Assembly (NCBI RefSeq): GCF_001639065.2 | Contig: NZ_LQXO02000032.1 | Span: 1-64,000 of the forward strand | DNA length: 64,000 nt | From: Vibrio barjaei | GTDB taxonomy: Bacteria > Pseudomonadota > Gammaproteobacteria > Enterobacterales > Vibrionaceae | Reading direction: 5' to 3' | Part shown: positions 43,176 to 53,544 of the stretch, piece after piece | How positions within the stretch are numbered: position 1 is the stretch's first letter | How the letters are laid out: each line of letters begins with the position of its first letter | Notes under the pieces: model-generated | What the model saw: the letters and a program-made list of their open reading frames with translations, nothing else | What the model was told of the DNA's origin: nothing | Databases searched by the model: none | Made by a program: the position numbers and the translations under genes

Positions 43176-44333
43176 ATGAATAGAGTCGTAAAGAAAGTAC
43201 TGCTTTCTATTTCGGTACTGGGAATTCTTGCAGGGTGTTCTAGCGAAGAAGATACCGTCATTATGGCACCACTGCCAAAGGTACAAAGTGAGTTCACGCC
43301 TCAGTCGGTATGGTCTGCTAGTATTGGTGATGGTGTTGGTCAGTTCTTCTCGAAGCTCTCTCCAATTTACGCCTATGACAACTTATTTGTCGCTAGCCGA
43401 GACGGAGTGGTAAAAGCGCTTGATCCAGAAACGGGCAAAACGCTTTGGGAAGTCAATGTCGCTGGTGACACATCAGCTCGACTTTCTGGCGGTATTGCCG
43501 CTGCGTATCAAAAGTTGTATATCGGTAGCGAAAACGGCGAGGTTATTGCGCTCGACGTCAAAACGGGTGAAGAAGTTTGGCGCGCCAAGGTAAATGGTGA
43601 GGTGCTTGCGAATCCGGTAGCGGATGCAAGTTTAATCATGGTTCATACCAGTCAAGGCTTGTTGGTTGCATTGGAACAAACGTCGGGCGAAGAACGCTGG
43701 GCGATCAGTACTGATGTTCCAAACCTAACTTTACGCGGTGACAGTGCACCAGCTACCGTATCAGGTGGTGTTTTCTGGGGCACGGCCAATGGACGTTTAG
43801 CCGCGGCTATTGTTGAGCGTGGACAGTTGATTTGGCAACAACCTGTGGGTACGCCAAAAGGCGCTACCGAGATCGATCGCTTGGTTGATGTGGATTCATC
43901 TCCAATCATTTTAGGTGGCACACTGTTTACAGTGGGTTTCAATGGGCAGTTAATTTCCATTGATCTACGTTCTGGTAACCCTATTTGGAAACGTAACTAC
44001 TCATCAGCAACAGATATGGCGACGGATAACCGTAGCTTATTCTTGGTGACAGATAATGACCACGTGGTAGCTGTTGATGCTCGCAGTGGTACTGAACTGT
44101 GGGAAAATAACCAGTTAGAAAACCGACTGCTAACAGCACCTGTTATTGTTGATGGCTATATCGTAGTAGGTGATAGCTTAGGTTACTTGCACTGGATTGA
44201 TCGAGAGTCAGGTGAGTTTGTAGCACAGCAACTCATCAACGAAAGTGGCCTTTCTGTTGGACCAACTAAGGTACCTGAAGGTTATGTTTTAGTGACTCGT
44301 GATGGTGAAATAAAGAAACTCACTATCAACTAG
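43176..44333 (+). CDS. bamB: Outer-membrane assembly lipoprotein BamB
   Basis: A 385-residue lipoprotein. The lipobox is LAGC (about 18-21) after a short signal peptide. The rest is an eight-bladed PQQ-like propeller with repeats such as VKALDPETGKTLWEVN, VIALDVKTGEEVWRAK and VVAVDARSGTELWENN. It helps insert outer-membrane proteins with BamA. Confidence 0.97.
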   Translation: MNRVVKKVLLSISVLGILAGCSSEEDTVIMAPLPKVQSEFTPQSVWSASIGDGVGQFFSKLSPIYAYDNLFVASRDGVVKALDPETGKTLWEVNVAGDTSARLSGGIAAAYQKLYIGSENGEVIALDVKTGEEVWRAKVNGEVLANPVADASLIMVHTSQGLLVALEQTSGEERWAISTDVPNLTLRGDSAPATVSGGVFWGTANGRLAAAIVERGQLIWQQPVGTPKGATEIDRLVDVDSSPIILGGTLFTVGFNGQLISIDLRSGNPIWKRNYSSATDMATDNRSLFLVTDNDHVVAVDARSGTELWENNQLENRLLTAPVIVDGYIVVGDSLGYLHWIDRESGEFVAQQLINESGLSVGPTKVPEGYVLVTRDGEIKKLTIN

Positions 44334-44352
44334 AAAGCGTGATATAATTCAC

Positions 44353-44391
44353 AAACGGCTCCTGGCTGATCTCAGTTAGGAGCCGTTTTAT
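44353..44391 (+). terminator. Terminator after bamB
   Basis: AAACGGCTCCT and AGGAGCCGTTT pair, with a small inner CTGA/TCAG stem, then TTATT. It starts 19 bases after the stop. Confidence 0.87.
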
Positions 44392-44506
44392 TGCTGCGAA
44401 GCAAAAGGATCTTTTCGAGCTCGGATAGATGGATTAATTTGTGGTTATAGGAAAACGTGAGAATTTTACCTATAACTACAATTAGAAGATAAGTGTAGAG
44501 GTTTAT

Positions 44507-45991
44507 ATGGTACCTGTTGTTGCCCTAGTTGGACGCCCGAATGTGGGTAAGTCGACCCTGTTCAATCGATTAACGCGTACGCGTGATGCTCTTGTTGCGG
44601 ATTTTCCGGGGCTAACACGTGACCGTAAATACGGTCAGGCAAAACTGGGTGAGCATGAATTCATTGTCATTGATACTGGTGGTATTGATGGCACTGAAGA
44701 AGGTGTTGAAACAAAAATGGCGGAACAATCGCTAGCCGCGATTGATGAAGCGGATGTCGTGCTTTTCCTAGTAGACGGCCGTGCAGGTTTAACGTCGGCT
44801 GATGAAGCTATTGCTCAACACCTGCGTAAAATCGAAAAGCCGTCATTCCTAGTTATTAACAAAGTTGATGGTATTGATGCTGATGCAGCTAGTGCTGAGT
44901 TTTGGCAACTTGGTGTAGAAGACATGTACCATATAGCAGCGGCTCACGGTCGTGGCGTTACTGCACTTATCGAACGCGCACTTAACCCATTTGCAGAAAG
45001 TTTTGTTGAACAAGGTGAAATTGAAGATCTGACTGAGTTTGAAGACGAAGAGGAAGAGAAACTCGATTACACCGAAGAAGAAGCGGAAGAAGAGTTTAAA
45101 CGTCTTCAAGATCAACCAATTAAGTTGGCTATCATTGGTCGACCTAATGTGGGTAAATCAACGCTGACCAATCGTATTCTTGGTGAAGAGCGCGTCGTAG
45201 TTTATGACATGCCAGGTACCACTCGCGATTCTATTTATATTCCTATGCAGCGTGATGATCGTGAATATGTACTGATCGACACGGCAGGTGTACGTCGTCG
45301 TCGTCGCATCAACGAAACGGTTGAGAAGTTCTCAGTGGTTAAAACCCTGAAAGCAGTAGAAGATGCAAACGTTGTATTGCTCGTTATCGATGCTCGCGAA
45401 AACATCTCCGATCAAGACTTAAGCCTCCTTGGTTTTGCGTTAAACTCTGGTCGCTCTATTGTGATTGCGGTGAACAAGTGGGATGGCTTAGATACCGACG
45501 TGAAAGAACACGTTAAGAAAGAGCTTGATCGTCGTCTTGGTTTTGTTGACTTTGCACGTATCCACTTTATTTCAGCGCTTCATGGTACTGGTGTTGGCCA
45601 CTTGTTTGAATCTGTTCAAGAAGCTTACAAGTCTGCGACTACCCGTGTAGGTACTTCGGTACTGACCCGTATCATGAAAATGGCGACGGAAGATCACCAG
45701 CCACCTATGGTTCGTGGGCGTCGTGTTAAGCTGAAATATGCGCACGCTGGTGGCTACAATCCACCAATCGTTGTGGTTCACGGTAACTTAGTCAATGAAC
45801 TACCAGATTCGTATAAGCGTTATTTGATGAACTATTATCGTCGTTCTTTGGAAATTATGGGTACGCCAATTCGCATCAACTTCCAAAGCAGCGATAACCC
45901 ATTTGAAGGTAAGTCTAACAAGATGACCCTTTCACAAGAGCGTAAACGTAAACGCTTAATGACGATGATGAAAGGTCGTCCTAAAAAATAA
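44507..45991 (+). CDS. der: Ribosome assembly GTPase Der
   Basis: A 494-residue protein with two GTPase domains. The G1 motifs are [14 protein letters not shown] (about 8-21) and [15 protein letters not shown] (about 212-226); G3 DTGG and DTAG, and G4 NKVD and NKWD are clear. A KH-like domain occupies the C-terminus. The linker between the domains is very acidic (about 168-200). It acts in 50S assembly. Confidence 0.98.
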   Translation: MVPVVALVGRPNVGKSTLFNRLTRTRDALVADFPGLTRDRKYGQAKLGEHEFIVIDTGGIDGTEEGVETKMAEQSLAAIDEADVVLFLVDGRAGLTSADEAIAQHLRKIEKPSFLVINKVDGIDADAASAEFWQLGVEDMYHIAAAHGRGVTALIERALNPFAESFVEQGEIEDLTEFEDEEEEKLDYTEEEAEEEFKRLQDQPIKLAIIGRPNVGKSTLTNRILGEERVVVYDMPGTTRDSIYIPMQRDDREYVLIDTAGVRRRRRINETVEKFSVVKTLKAVEDANVVLLVIDARENISDQDLSLLGFALNSGRSIVIAVNKWDGLDTDVKEHVKKELDRRLGFVDFARIHFISALHGTGVGHLFESVQEAYKSATTRVGTSVLTRIMKMATEDHQPPMVRGRRVKLKYAHAGGYNPPIVVVHGNLVNELPDSYKRYLMNYYRRSLEIMGTPIRINFQSSDNPFEGKSNKMTLSQERKRKRLMTMMKGRPKK

Positions 45992-46004
45992 ATCGAAATT
46001 AAAC

Positions 46005-46034
46005 AACGCCCTCTGAATACAGCGGGCGTTTTTT
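46005..46034 (+). terminator. Terminator after der
   Basis: AACGCCC and GGGCGTT pair around a 12-base loop, followed by TTTT. It is 13 bases past the stop and just before the next gene. Confidence 0.75.
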
Positions 46035-46055
46035 GTTGCAAGGAATAATCATACC

Positions 46056-46919
46056 GTGTTTACCGCTAGTAAAATTCACTTTTGTCATCAAACTTGGCAA
46101 CTAGACAGCGCAATTCAATTGATCGATGAGCATTCTGATTACACCGATATTGTTGTAGAAAGTACGCCATTTCACCCTGTAAGCCATATATGGCCTGATC
46201 ATCCTGCAGACAGAGGTTATTTGCTAGCGGAAGGTCAACAACTTGAAGTGATAGATTGTCTTGTTGGTGCGATCGAGCTAGATACCAAAACGCTGTATGT
46301 TGGCAGCGCGATTCCCGTAAAACGAGACTGTGATGGATGGGTGTTTGTTGTTGTACATCGAATTGCTAAAGGGACAGATCTTTGTATTGGTCAGGTCATT
46401 ACATTGGAGGTGGACAAAGCTTATCAACAAAGTTTGAGCAGAGGACATAGTGCTGGACATATCGCCTCTCTTGCACTAAACAAAGTGCTGGCTGCGTCAT
46501 ACTGGAGAAAAGAAGCAGACCGAAAAGATGGCTTGGACCACTACGATTTTAATAGTTATGCTCAGGAACAGAGTCTGGTATCGCCAAACCGATGTTTTGA
46601 CCGATATCGCCTAGGGAAAACACTAAAGAAGCGTGGACTAAATACCGTAGAAGTGGTGACAGACTTACAGAGAATTGAAGATATGACTAATCAACAGTTA
46701 GCTGAGTGGTCACAAGAACCCTCTGAAGTTTCAATGCAACTTGAAGGTCCATTTTTAACGAGCTCAAGATATTGGCACTGCACTCTCGATGGCGTCGATG
46801 TCGTGATGCCTTGCGGTGGAACGCATATCAATCATATGGATGAGCTGATAAACCTCAGAGTCGAGCTAAAAGCCGTAGATTCGTCTTATATCGAAATGCA
46901 TACCCATGTAAGTGACTAA
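46056..46919 (+). CDS. AlaX-like trans-editing protein
   Basis: A 287-residue protein with the two metal-site motifs of the AlaRS/ThrRS editing domain: HSAGH (in SRGHSAGHIASLAL, about 133-137) and CGGTH (in VMPCGGTHINHMDEL, about 250-254). Free-standing AlaX proteins remove serine, and sometimes glycine, wrongly joined to tRNA-Ala. The inner residues between the motifs are longer than in minimal AlaX. The start is GTG at 46056, with AAGGA 12 bases upstream; no ATG is closer. It sits alone after the der terminator. The substrate is inferred from the family. Confidence 0.8.
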   Translation: MFTASKIHFCHQTWQLDSAIQLIDEHSDYTDIVVESTPFHPVSHIWPDHPADRGYLLAEGQQLEVIDCLVGAIELDTKTLYVGSAIPVKRDCDGWVFVVVHRIAKGTDLCIGQVITLEVDKAYQQSLSRGHSAGHIASLALNKVLAASYWRKEADRKDGLDHYDFNSYAQEQSLVSPNRCFDRYRLGKTLKKRGLNTVEVVTDLQRIEDMTNQQLAEWSQEPSEVSMQLEGPFLTSSRYWHCTLDGVDVVMPCGGTHINHMDELINLRVELKAVDSSYIEMHTHVSD

Positions 46920-47244
46920 TTCGATAAATGATCGTTTTATTAAATTCTGTGTGATGTTGTTTTTTAATGGCTACATGGAACAATAATCTAACTTAAATCC
47001 AAATGCAGAATATGTAACTTATGCTTTCGGTATGTGGTTATATAAATGTTCTTTTTAGAGCAGATCGCTGATCATATTAGATTAAGGGGAAGATCTAGGG
47101 AAGATCTAGAACGACATCGTATTGTTGCTCGTCCCTTTGACCATACGACTAAATATTAGACTGGTCAACAGATCATCTATCCGTACGTTGTGTTATTATG
47201 TGTCGGTTACGCATATTCAATAAGAACAACAATTCTGCGGATTT
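46920..47244 (+). other. Gene-free stretch before the GGDEF gene
   Basis: No gene is seen. The only clear structure is an 11-base tandem repeat, GGGAAGATCTA, at 47087-47097 and 47098-47108. No terminator follows the AlaX-like gene here. Confidence 0.55.
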
Positions 47245-48264
47245 ATGACGAAAGATTTGCTGATAGATGCTCATAAGGGCATGAACTTACTCTTGAAAGA
47301 ACTTGCTCTGGGGTTGCCAAAACCCCAATTGGAGGAGCGAATCATTAAGTTAACAGAGCGCCTGTTTAAGGATAAACGCGCCTCAATATTAACGTTAGAT
47401 CAAGAGACACATCGACTGTACAGCACCTCAGCACCTAACTTGCCTGACTTTTACAACGATGCTATTGATGGGATCGAAATAGGAGAAGGAGTAGGTTCCT
47501 GTGGTGCGGCTGCCTATTTAAAACGTTCTGTTATCGTCTCAGATGTCACAAGCCATAGTAATTGGCAGCCTTTTGTTGAGCTTGCGACACAAGCAAATAT
47601 TAGAGCATGCTGGTCTGTGCCAGTGATCTCGACACAAGAGCACGTATTGGGTACGTTTGCACTCTATAGCTCATTGCCCTCTGAACCCCATGCTATTGAA
47701 CTGGAGATACTCGAGTCTATTGCCGCAGTTTATTCTGTGGCGCTAGAGAAATATGCTTTAGAAGACAAACTCAACTACCAAGCTAAGTTTGATTCTCTGA
47801 CTCAATGCCTGAATCGTCGAGCTCTATTAGAACGTGTCGAACAAAGTCATTGCTTTCAAGGTAATTTTCTTGGCTGCTTCTTTATTGATATCGATAAGTT
47901 CAAACAAGTAAATGATGTGTATGGGCATCAATTCGGCGATAAGGTGTTGGTTGCTGTCGCGCAAAAATTACGTTTACTATTACCCGACCAAGCTGTGTTA
48001 GGTCGATATGGTGGCGATGAGTTTCTTGCGTTTAGTTGCTTTCCTAGTCAGGAAGATTCCAGAACTTTTTACGAGACATTGCAGTCAGAATTGAATCGGC
48101 CTGTCACTTTAGAAGAGACTAACATCGGGGTTAGCGTTGGGTTTGCAACCAAAGAGTGTTGTTCAGACATGACGATTGACCAATTGATCCGTTTAGCGGA
48201 TACCGAGATGTATAAAGTCAAACGTAAAGCTAAGTTGGAGAGTTTATTCCTATCTCGTGGCTAA
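47245..48264 (+). CDS. GAF-GGDEF diguanylate cyclase
   Basis: A 339-residue soluble protein. A GAF sensor domain (about 12-165) precedes a GGDEF domain (about 175-335), which has the intact active-site GGDEF at 256-260 in LGRYGGDEFLAF and the metal Asp in CFFIDIDKFKQVND. It should make cyclic di-GMP. The RxxD inhibitory site usually six residues before GGDEF is not present, so product feedback is probably absent. There is no membrane segment. Confidence 0.9.
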   Translation: MTKDLLIDAHKGMNLLLKELALGLPKPQLEERIIKLTERLFKDKRASILTLDQETHRLYSTSAPNLPDFYNDAIDGIEIGEGVGSCGAAAYLKRSVIVSDVTSHSNWQPFVELATQANIRACWSVPVISTQEHVLGTFALYSSLPSEPHAIELEILESIAAVYSVALEKYALEDKLNYQAKFDSLTQCLNRRALLERVEQSHCFQGNFLGCFFIDIDKFKQVNDVYGHQFGDKVLVAVAQKLRLLLPDQAVLGRYGGDEFLAFSCFPSQEDSRTFYETLQSELNRPVTLEETNIGVSVGFATKECCSDMTIDQLIRLADTEMYKVKRKAKLESLFLSRG

Positions 48265-48368
48265 GCGCTTTCCTAACGTTATAGAACGTCTTATGGCAGC
48301 TGCCTAGTATATTTTAGGTGTTCGAGATAGAATATCAATATTAACATCTACTAATGTTTAGGTGAGAT

Positions 48369-48602
48369 ATGAACTTCGCAGACAACGAGTGCCCAGATTG
48401 CAAGATCGCTTTAGATTGGGACGGGCAGTATTTCTGTAAACAATGTACAAAACACTTTGTCAAAATTGGTTATTGCCCAGATTGCCAAGCTGAAATGGAA
48501 AAACTTCAGGCGTGTGGGGCGGCTAACTATTTTTGTAACTCATGCAATGAACTGAAGTCCAAATCTCGAGCAAGGTTTGAATTCCAACCAATCAAAGCTT
48601 AG
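48369..48602 (+). CDS. yfgJ: Zinc-ribbon protein (YfgJ family)
   Basis: A 77-residue protein with four CxxC pairs: CPDC (8-11), CKQC, CPDC and CNSC, spaced as two zinc ribbons. The layout fits YfgJ, which in E. coli lies between der and xseA as here. It may bind nucleic acid or protein; the role is unknown. xseA converges on it, nine bases away. Confidence 0.88.
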   Translation: MNFADNECPDCKIALDWDGQYFCKQCTKHFVKIGYCPDCQAEMEKLQACGAANYFCNSCNELKSKSRARFEFQPIKA

Positions 48603-48611
48603 TGAGATTAT

Positions 48612-49985
48612 CTAGCTAGGTTTGATATCGGTTACGGTCGAGACAAGAGTACCATGCTCTACCTGAGTCGTCATTGTCGAGCCTATCTCTACCGAATCTG
48701 CATGAGAAATGACTTTCCCATCCTCATCTTGAGTAATAGAGTAACCGCGCTTCAAAGTAGCGAGTGGACTCACCGTGTCAAGCTTACCTACTGTTAATGC
48801 AAATTTATGCTTAGTTGAAGAAAGTTGACGTTGCATCGATTGTTCTAGTCGGCTTTCTAATTGACTTAATCGATGTGATTGTTGTGCCAGACGAGTAACA
48901 GGAGACTGTAACTTCAGTCGGTGCAGCTTGTTAGTTAACCTGAGAGTCTCTTGAGACAACCTTTGCTTCATTGCGGCGTTAAGGCGGTACTCAAATTCAT
49001 CCAATCGTTGACTTTGGCGCTGCAAATGATGTTTAGGATGTTGATTGCTTAGGTCTTGCATCAACGACGATAAGCGCTGTTTTTGCTCCGACAGATAAAG
49101 TCGAATGACGTTTCTTAGGCGCTGCTCTCTAGTAATCAGTGACTCACGTTTATGAGAGGTATCATTGCTGACCAGTTCTGCGGCTGCACTTGGTGTCGGG
49201 GCACGCACATCAGCGACGTAGTCAGCGATAGTGACGTCAATTTCATGTCCGACTGCACTGATAATTGGTATTTGGCTGGCAGCAATGGTTCTAGCGACGA
49301 TTTCGTGGTTGAAGCACCATAAATCTTCAAGTGAGCCTCCGCCTCGTCCGACGATTAACACATCACACTCGTTTCGGCTGTTTGCTCTGCCAATCGCTTG
49401 AGCAATCTCAATCGCAGCGCTATCACCTTGAACCGTCGTCGGGTAAATAACCACAGGCAAGGAAGGATCACGCCTTTTCAAAACATCTAAAATATCAAAT
49501 AAAGCTGCGCCCGTTTTGGAGGTAATGATACCTACCCGTTTTGGGTGGCTGGGTAATGGTTGTTTTAGTGTCTGAGCAAACAAACCTTCTGCAGCAAGTG
49601 ACATTTTCAGCTTCTCAAACTCTTGCTGAAGTCGACCATCCCCCTCGGGTTGCATCGACTCTATGATGAGTTGATAGTCACCTCGTGGCTCATAGAGTGA
49701 GAGTCTTGCTTTAACTAAAACTTGATTTCCATTGGCAGGTTTGAATGTTACGCGGCGATTATTACCACGAAACATCGCGCATTTCACTTGAGCGCGTGAG
49801 TCCTTAAGAGTGAGGTACCAGTGACCCGAGACAGGTGCAGAAAAGTTAGAAATTTCACCGACTAACCACACAATCCCCATTTCGTTTTCTAGCAACAAAC
49901 GAACTTCAGAGTTCAGGCGTGACACCGTGTAAATGTTTTGATTACTAGACGTAGAATTAGAGCTTGATCGCGAGGATAGGGGCAC
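48612..49985 (-). CDS. xseA: Exodeoxyribonuclease VII large subunit XseA
   Basis: About 457 residues. An OB fold (about 20-115) has [30 protein letters not shown], followed by the catalytic core with [18 protein letters not shown] and [30 protein letters not shown], and a long coiled coil. It degrades single-stranded DNA with XseB. The start is uncertain: there is no ATG, and GTG at 49985 is chosen because it gives a short leader like other Vibrio XseA; a TTG at 50039 would add 18 hydrophobic residues. Confidence 0.93.
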   Translation of the reverse strand: MPLSSRSSSNSTSSNQNIYTVSRLNSEVRLLLENEMGIVWLVGEISNFSAPVSGHWYLTLKDSRAQVKCAMFRGNNRRVTFKPANGNQVLVKARLSLYEPRGDYQLIIESMQPEGDGRLQQEFEKLKMSLAAEGLFAQTLKQPLPSHPKRVGIITSKTGAALFDILDVLKRRDPSLPVVIYPTTVQGDSAAIEIAQAIGRANSRNECDVLIVGRGGGSLEDLWCFNHEIVARTIAASQIPIISAVGHEIDVTIADYVADVRAPTPSAAAELVSNDTSHKRESLITREQRLRNVIRLYLSEQKQRLSSLMQDLSNQHPKHHLQRQSQRLDEFEYRLNAAMKQRLSQETLRLTNKLHRLKLQSPVTRLAQQSHRLSQLESRLEQSMQRQLSSTKHKFALTVGKLDTVSPLATLKRGYSITQDEDGKVISHADSVEIGSTMTTQVEHGTLVSTVTDIKPS

Positions 49986-50096
49986 AGCTAATCTCAAAGA
50001 CGTGGGTATGGAAATTAGCGGCAATATAATACATATCAAGGGGGTAAATGCAAATAAAAAATATAAAAATGTGTAGCCAAGCGATTTCGTCGGGCG

Positions 50097-50102
50097 TATA
50101 AT
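50097..50102 (+). promoter_or_regulatory. -10 element of guaB
   Basis: A perfect TATAAT lies 91 bases before the guaB ATG. The -35 region (TAGCCA at 17 spacing) is poor. Confidence 0.45.
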
Positions 50103-50192
50103 CCCACCGCAATATCTAATCCAAATGACCTTATTATGCGAAACGATAAGGGCGGATTATTCCTTCAACTCCTCTATTGTGAGATATTGCAA

Positions 50193-51656
50193 ATGCTAAG
50201 AATTGCCAAAGAAGCGCTGACGTTCGATGATGTACTACTCGTTCCAGCTCACTCCACCGTTCTCCCAAACACAGCCGATCTTCGCACTCGGTTGACGAAG
50301 AATATCAGTCTGAATATTCCAATGATCTCTGCGTCTATGGACACAGTAACGGAAGCGCGTCTAGCGATCGCGCTTGCCCAAGAAGGTGGCATTGGCTTTA
50401 TCCACAAAAACATGTCTATTGAGCAACAAGCTGAGCAAGTACGTCTTGTAAAGATCTTTGAAGCTGGTGTAGTAACAAACCCTGTTACTGTTCGTCCAGA
50501 AGCAACGATTGCTGATGTAATGGCGCTAACTGAAAAGCACGGCTTTGCAGGTTTCCCAGTTGTTACAGAAACGAATGAGCTTGTAGGCATCATCACTGGC
50601 CGTGATGTTCGCTTTGTTACTGACTTAAGTAAGAAAGTAGAAGTAGTAATGACGCCAAAAGCGCGTCTAGCATCAGTAAAAGAAGGCGCTTCTCGTGAAG
50701 AAGTGCAAGAAGAGATGCACCGTGCACGTGTTGAAAAAGTGTTGGTTGTGAACGATGAGTTCCAACTTACCGGTATGATCACTGCAAAAGACTTCCACAA
50801 AGCAGAACGTAAACCAAACGCATGTAAAGATGCGCAAGGTCGTCTGCGCGTAGGTGCTGCTGTCGGTGCGGGCGCTGGTAACGAAGAGCGTGTAAAAGCG
50901 CTGGTTGAAGCTGGTGTTGATGTGCTTTTGATTGACTCTTCACACGGTCATTCAGAAGGCGTTTTAACTCGTATTCGCGAAACACGCGAAGCGTACCCAG
51001 ACCTCGATATCATTGGTGGTAATGTAGCTACGGCTGCTGGTGCGAAAGCATTGATTGAAGCGGGGGTTAGTGCCGTTAAAGTCGGTATTGGTCCTGGCTC
51101 TATTTGTACAACTCGTATCGTTACTGGTGTTGGTGTTCCTCAAGTTACAGCGATTGCTGATGCTGCTGGTGTGGCCAACGAATATGGTATTCCAGTTATC
51201 GCAGACGGTGGTATCCGCTTCTCTGGCGATATCTGTAAAGCAATCGTTGCTGGTGCATCATGCGTGATGGTTGGCTCTATGTTTGCTGGTACTGAAGAAG
51301 CACCTGGTGAAGTTATTCTTTATCAAGGCCGTTCTTATAAGGCTTACCGTGGAATGGGCTCTCTTGGTGCGATGTCTCAAGGCTCTTCGGACCGTTACTT
51401 CCAATCTGATAATGCTGCGGACAAGCTTGTTCCAGAAGGTATCGAAGGTCGTATCGCCTACAAAGGTCGCCTAAAAGAAATCGTTCACCAACAAATGGGC
51501 GGTCTTCGTTCAAGCATGGGCCTAACTGGTTCTGCGACTATCGAAGATATGCGCACTAAAGCAGAGTTCGTTCGTATCTCTGGTGCTGGCCTAAATGAGT
51601 CACACGTACACGACGTTCAGATCACTAAGGAAGCACCAAACTACCGTCTAGGTTAA
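50193..51656 (+). CDS. guaB: IMP dehydrogenase GuaB
   Basis: A 487-residue enzyme of normal length. The TIM barrel has [24 protein letters not shown] and the catalytic Cys in [21 protein letters not shown] pair (about 95-205) interrupts the barrel. It makes XMP from IMP in guanine nucleotide synthesis. The ATG at 50193 starts the canonical [18 protein letters not shown]; the longer frame from 50136 overlaps the promoter region. guaA follows after 153 bases. Confidence 0.98.
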   Translation: MLRIAKEALTFDDVLLVPAHSTVLPNTADLRTRLTKNISLNIPMISASMDTVTEARLAIALAQEGGIGFIHKNMSIEQQAEQVRLVKIFEAGVVTNPVTVRPEATIADVMALTEKHGFAGFPVVTETNELVGIITGRDVRFVTDLSKKVEVVMTPKARLASVKEGASREEVQEEMHRARVEKVLVVNDEFQLTGMITAKDFHKAERKPNACKDAQGRLRVGAAVGAGAGNEERVKALVEAGVDVLLIDSSHGHSEGVLTRIRETREAYPDLDIIGGNVATAAGAKALIEAGVSAVKVGIGPGSICTTRIVTGVGVPQVTAIADAAGVANEYGIPVIADGGIRFSGDICKAIVAGASCVMVGSMFAGTEEAPGEVILYQGRSYKAYRGMGSLGAMSQGSSDRYFQSDNAADKLVPEGIEGRIAYKGRLKEIVHQQMGGLRSSMGLTGSATIEDMRTKAEFVRISGAGLNESHVHDVQITKEAPNYRLG

Positions 51657-51685
51657 TTACCTATAGACTGTAGTGATAACGTTGA

Positions 51686-51701
51686 GGGTCATAATTGACC
51701 C
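51686..51701 (+). promoter_or_regulatory. Hairpin in the guaB-guaA gap
   Basis: GGGTCA-TAAT-TGACCC is a perfect 6-bp stem with a 4-base loop, 29 bases after the guaB stop. No T-run follows, so it is not a standard terminator. Confidence 0.45.
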
Positions 51702-51718
51702 GGGTAAGTATAAATCTT

Positions 51719-51734
51719 ACGTAAACGTTTGCTT
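51719..51734 (+). promoter_or_regulatory. PurR-like operator upstream of guaA
   Basis: ACGTAAACGTTTGCTT matches the PurR consensus ACGCAAACGTTTGCGT at 14 of 16 positions. It lies between guaB and guaA, 75 bases before the guaA ATG. It suggests purine repression of guaA from a promoter in this gap. Confidence 0.65.
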
Positions 51735-51751
51735 TTTTCCTTGATGCATAG

Positions 51752-51773
51752 ATGGGAGGCGGGTAAACTCGCC
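51752..51773 (+). promoter_or_regulatory. Hairpin in the guaA leader
   Basis: GGAGGCG and CGCCTCC form a 7-bp GC-rich stem around an eight-base loop. It lies between the PurR-like box and the guaA start and lacks a T-run. Confidence 0.45.
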
Positions 51774-51809
51774 TCCGTTCTCAATACTTAGCTTATAAGA
51801 TTGCCCAAA

Positions 51810-53363
51810 ATGACGAAAAATATTCATGACCAACGAATTCTGATTTTAGACTTCGGCTCGCAGTACACACAATTAGTAGCACGTCGTGTACGTGAAATCG
51901 GCGTTTACTGTGAACTATGGAGCTGGGATGTAGAAGAAGCGGATATTCGTGAATTCAACCCAGACGGTATTATTCTATCTGGCGGCCCTGAGAGTGTAAC
52001 CGAGGAAAATTCTCCTCGTGCTCCTCAATACGTATTTGATTCAGGCGTTCCTGTTCTTGGCGTTTGTTACGGCATGCAGACAATGGCTGAGCAACTTGGT
52101 GGCCGAGTAGCAGGTTCAAACGAACGTGAATTTGGTTACGCACAAGTTAAAGTATCTGGCGACTCAGCGATTTTCAAAGATCTTGAAGCGACTCAAGATG
52201 TTTGGATGAGCCACGGCGATAAAGTTGTAGAAATTCCAGCAGACTTCGTAAAAGTCGGTGAAACGGACACTTGCCCGTATGCTGCTATGGCGAATGAAGA
52301 GAAGAAATACTATGGCGTTCAGTTCCACCCAGAAGTAACGCACACTAAGCAAGGCCTGCAAATGCTAGAGAACTTTGTTCTTGGTGCATGTGGCTGCGAG
52401 CGTTTATGGACATCAGAATCCATCATTGAAGACGCAGTTGGTCGTATCAAAGAGCAAGTGGGTGACGATGAAGTAATTCTAGGCCTGTCTGGTGGTGTGG
52501 ATTCATCGGTCGTAGCGATGCTTGTTCACCGTGCGATTGGCGACAAACTAACCTGTGTATTTGTTGATAACGGTTTACTTCGCCTGAACGAAGGTCAGCA
52601 AGTGATGGATATGTTCGGCGACAAGTTCGGTCTGAATATTATCAAAGTTGACGCAGAAGATCGTTTCCTAACAGCGCTTGAAGGCAAGTCAGACCCAGAA
52701 GAGAAACGTAAAACAATCGGTCACGTGTTTGTTGACGTATTCGATGAAGAGTCTAAGAAGCTTAAAAATGCGAAATGGTTAGCACAGGGTACAATTTACC
52801 CAGATGTCATTGAGTCAGCTGCTTCTAAAACGGGTAAAGCTCACGTTATTAAATCACACCACAATGTGGGTGGTCTTCCTGATGATATGGAAATGGGTCT
52901 TGTTGAACCTCTACGTGAGTTGTTCAAAGACGAAGTACGTAAGATCGGTCTAGAACTGGGTCTACCATACAACATGCTTTATCGTCACCCATTCCCTGGG
53001 CCAGGTCTAGGTGTTCGTGTTCTCGGTGAAATCAAAAAAGAATACTGTGACTTACTGCGCCGCGCTGATGCTATTTTTATTGAAGAACTGCACGCAGCAG
53101 ATCTGTATAACAAAGTTTCTCAAGCATTTACCGTTTTCCTACCAGTACGCTCTGTAGGTGTAATGGGCGATGGCCGTAAGTATGACTGGGTAGTCTCGCT
53201 ACGTGCTGTTGAAACTATCGACTTTATGACGGCTCACTGGGCTCACTTACCATACGATTTCCTAGGTAAGGTCTCTAACCGTATTATCAACGAAGTTGAC
53301 GGCATTTCACGTGTGGTTTACGACATTTCTGGTAAGCCACCGGCAACGATTGAGTGGGAATAA
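51810..53363 (+). CDS. guaA: GMP synthase GuaA
   Basis: A 517-residue enzyme. The glutaminase half has [17 protein letters not shown] (nucleophilic Cys) and FHPEVTH. The synthase half has the ATP loop [13 protein letters not shown] (about 227-239). It turns XMP into GMP. The ATG at 51810 matches the family start ([18 protein letters not shown]); an in-frame TTG lies three codons earlier. Confidence 0.98.
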   Translation: MTKNIHDQRILILDFGSQYTQLVARRVREIGVYCELWSWDVEEADIREFNPDGIILSGGPESVTEENSPRAPQYVFDSGVPVLGVCYGMQTMAEQLGGRVAGSNEREFGYAQVKVSGDSAIFKDLEATQDVWMSHGDKVVEIPADFVKVGETDTCPYAAMANEEKKYYGVQFHPEVTHTKQGLQMLENFVLGACGCERLWTSESIIEDAVGRIKEQVGDDEVILGLSGGVDSSVVAMLVHRAIGDKLTCVFVDNGLLRLNEGQQVMDMFGDKFGLNIIKVDAEDRFLTALEGKSDPEEKRKTIGHVFVDVFDEESKKLKNAKWLAQGTIYPDVIESAASKTGKAHVIKSHHNVGGLPDDMEMGLVEPLRELFKDEVRKIGLELGLPYNMLYRHPFPGPGLGVRVLGEIKKEYCDLLRRADAIFIEELHAADLYNKVSQAFTVFLPVRSVGVMGDGRKYDWVVSLRAVETIDFMTAHWAHLPYDFLGKVSNRIINEVDGISRVVYDISGKPPATIEWE

Positions 53364-53390
53364 TCGTCGATTATTGTCACTAAATAATGG

Positions 53391-53414
53391 AAACCGGCGT
53401 AAGCCGGTTTTTTT
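53391..53414 (+). terminator. Terminator after guaA
   Basis: AAACCGGC-GTAA-GCCGGTTT followed by TTTT, 28 bases past the stop. Confidence 0.93.
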
Positions 53415-53544
53415 ATGCATGCTAATTAATATCTGCAAATGTTCAATCTTAGATTGCAAATAACGGATCTGCTCAATATCACAAATATCGATTAAAATTT
53501 TTCTATAACTTTTACCACTAATTTTTAATCGAAGGCTCTTTTAC

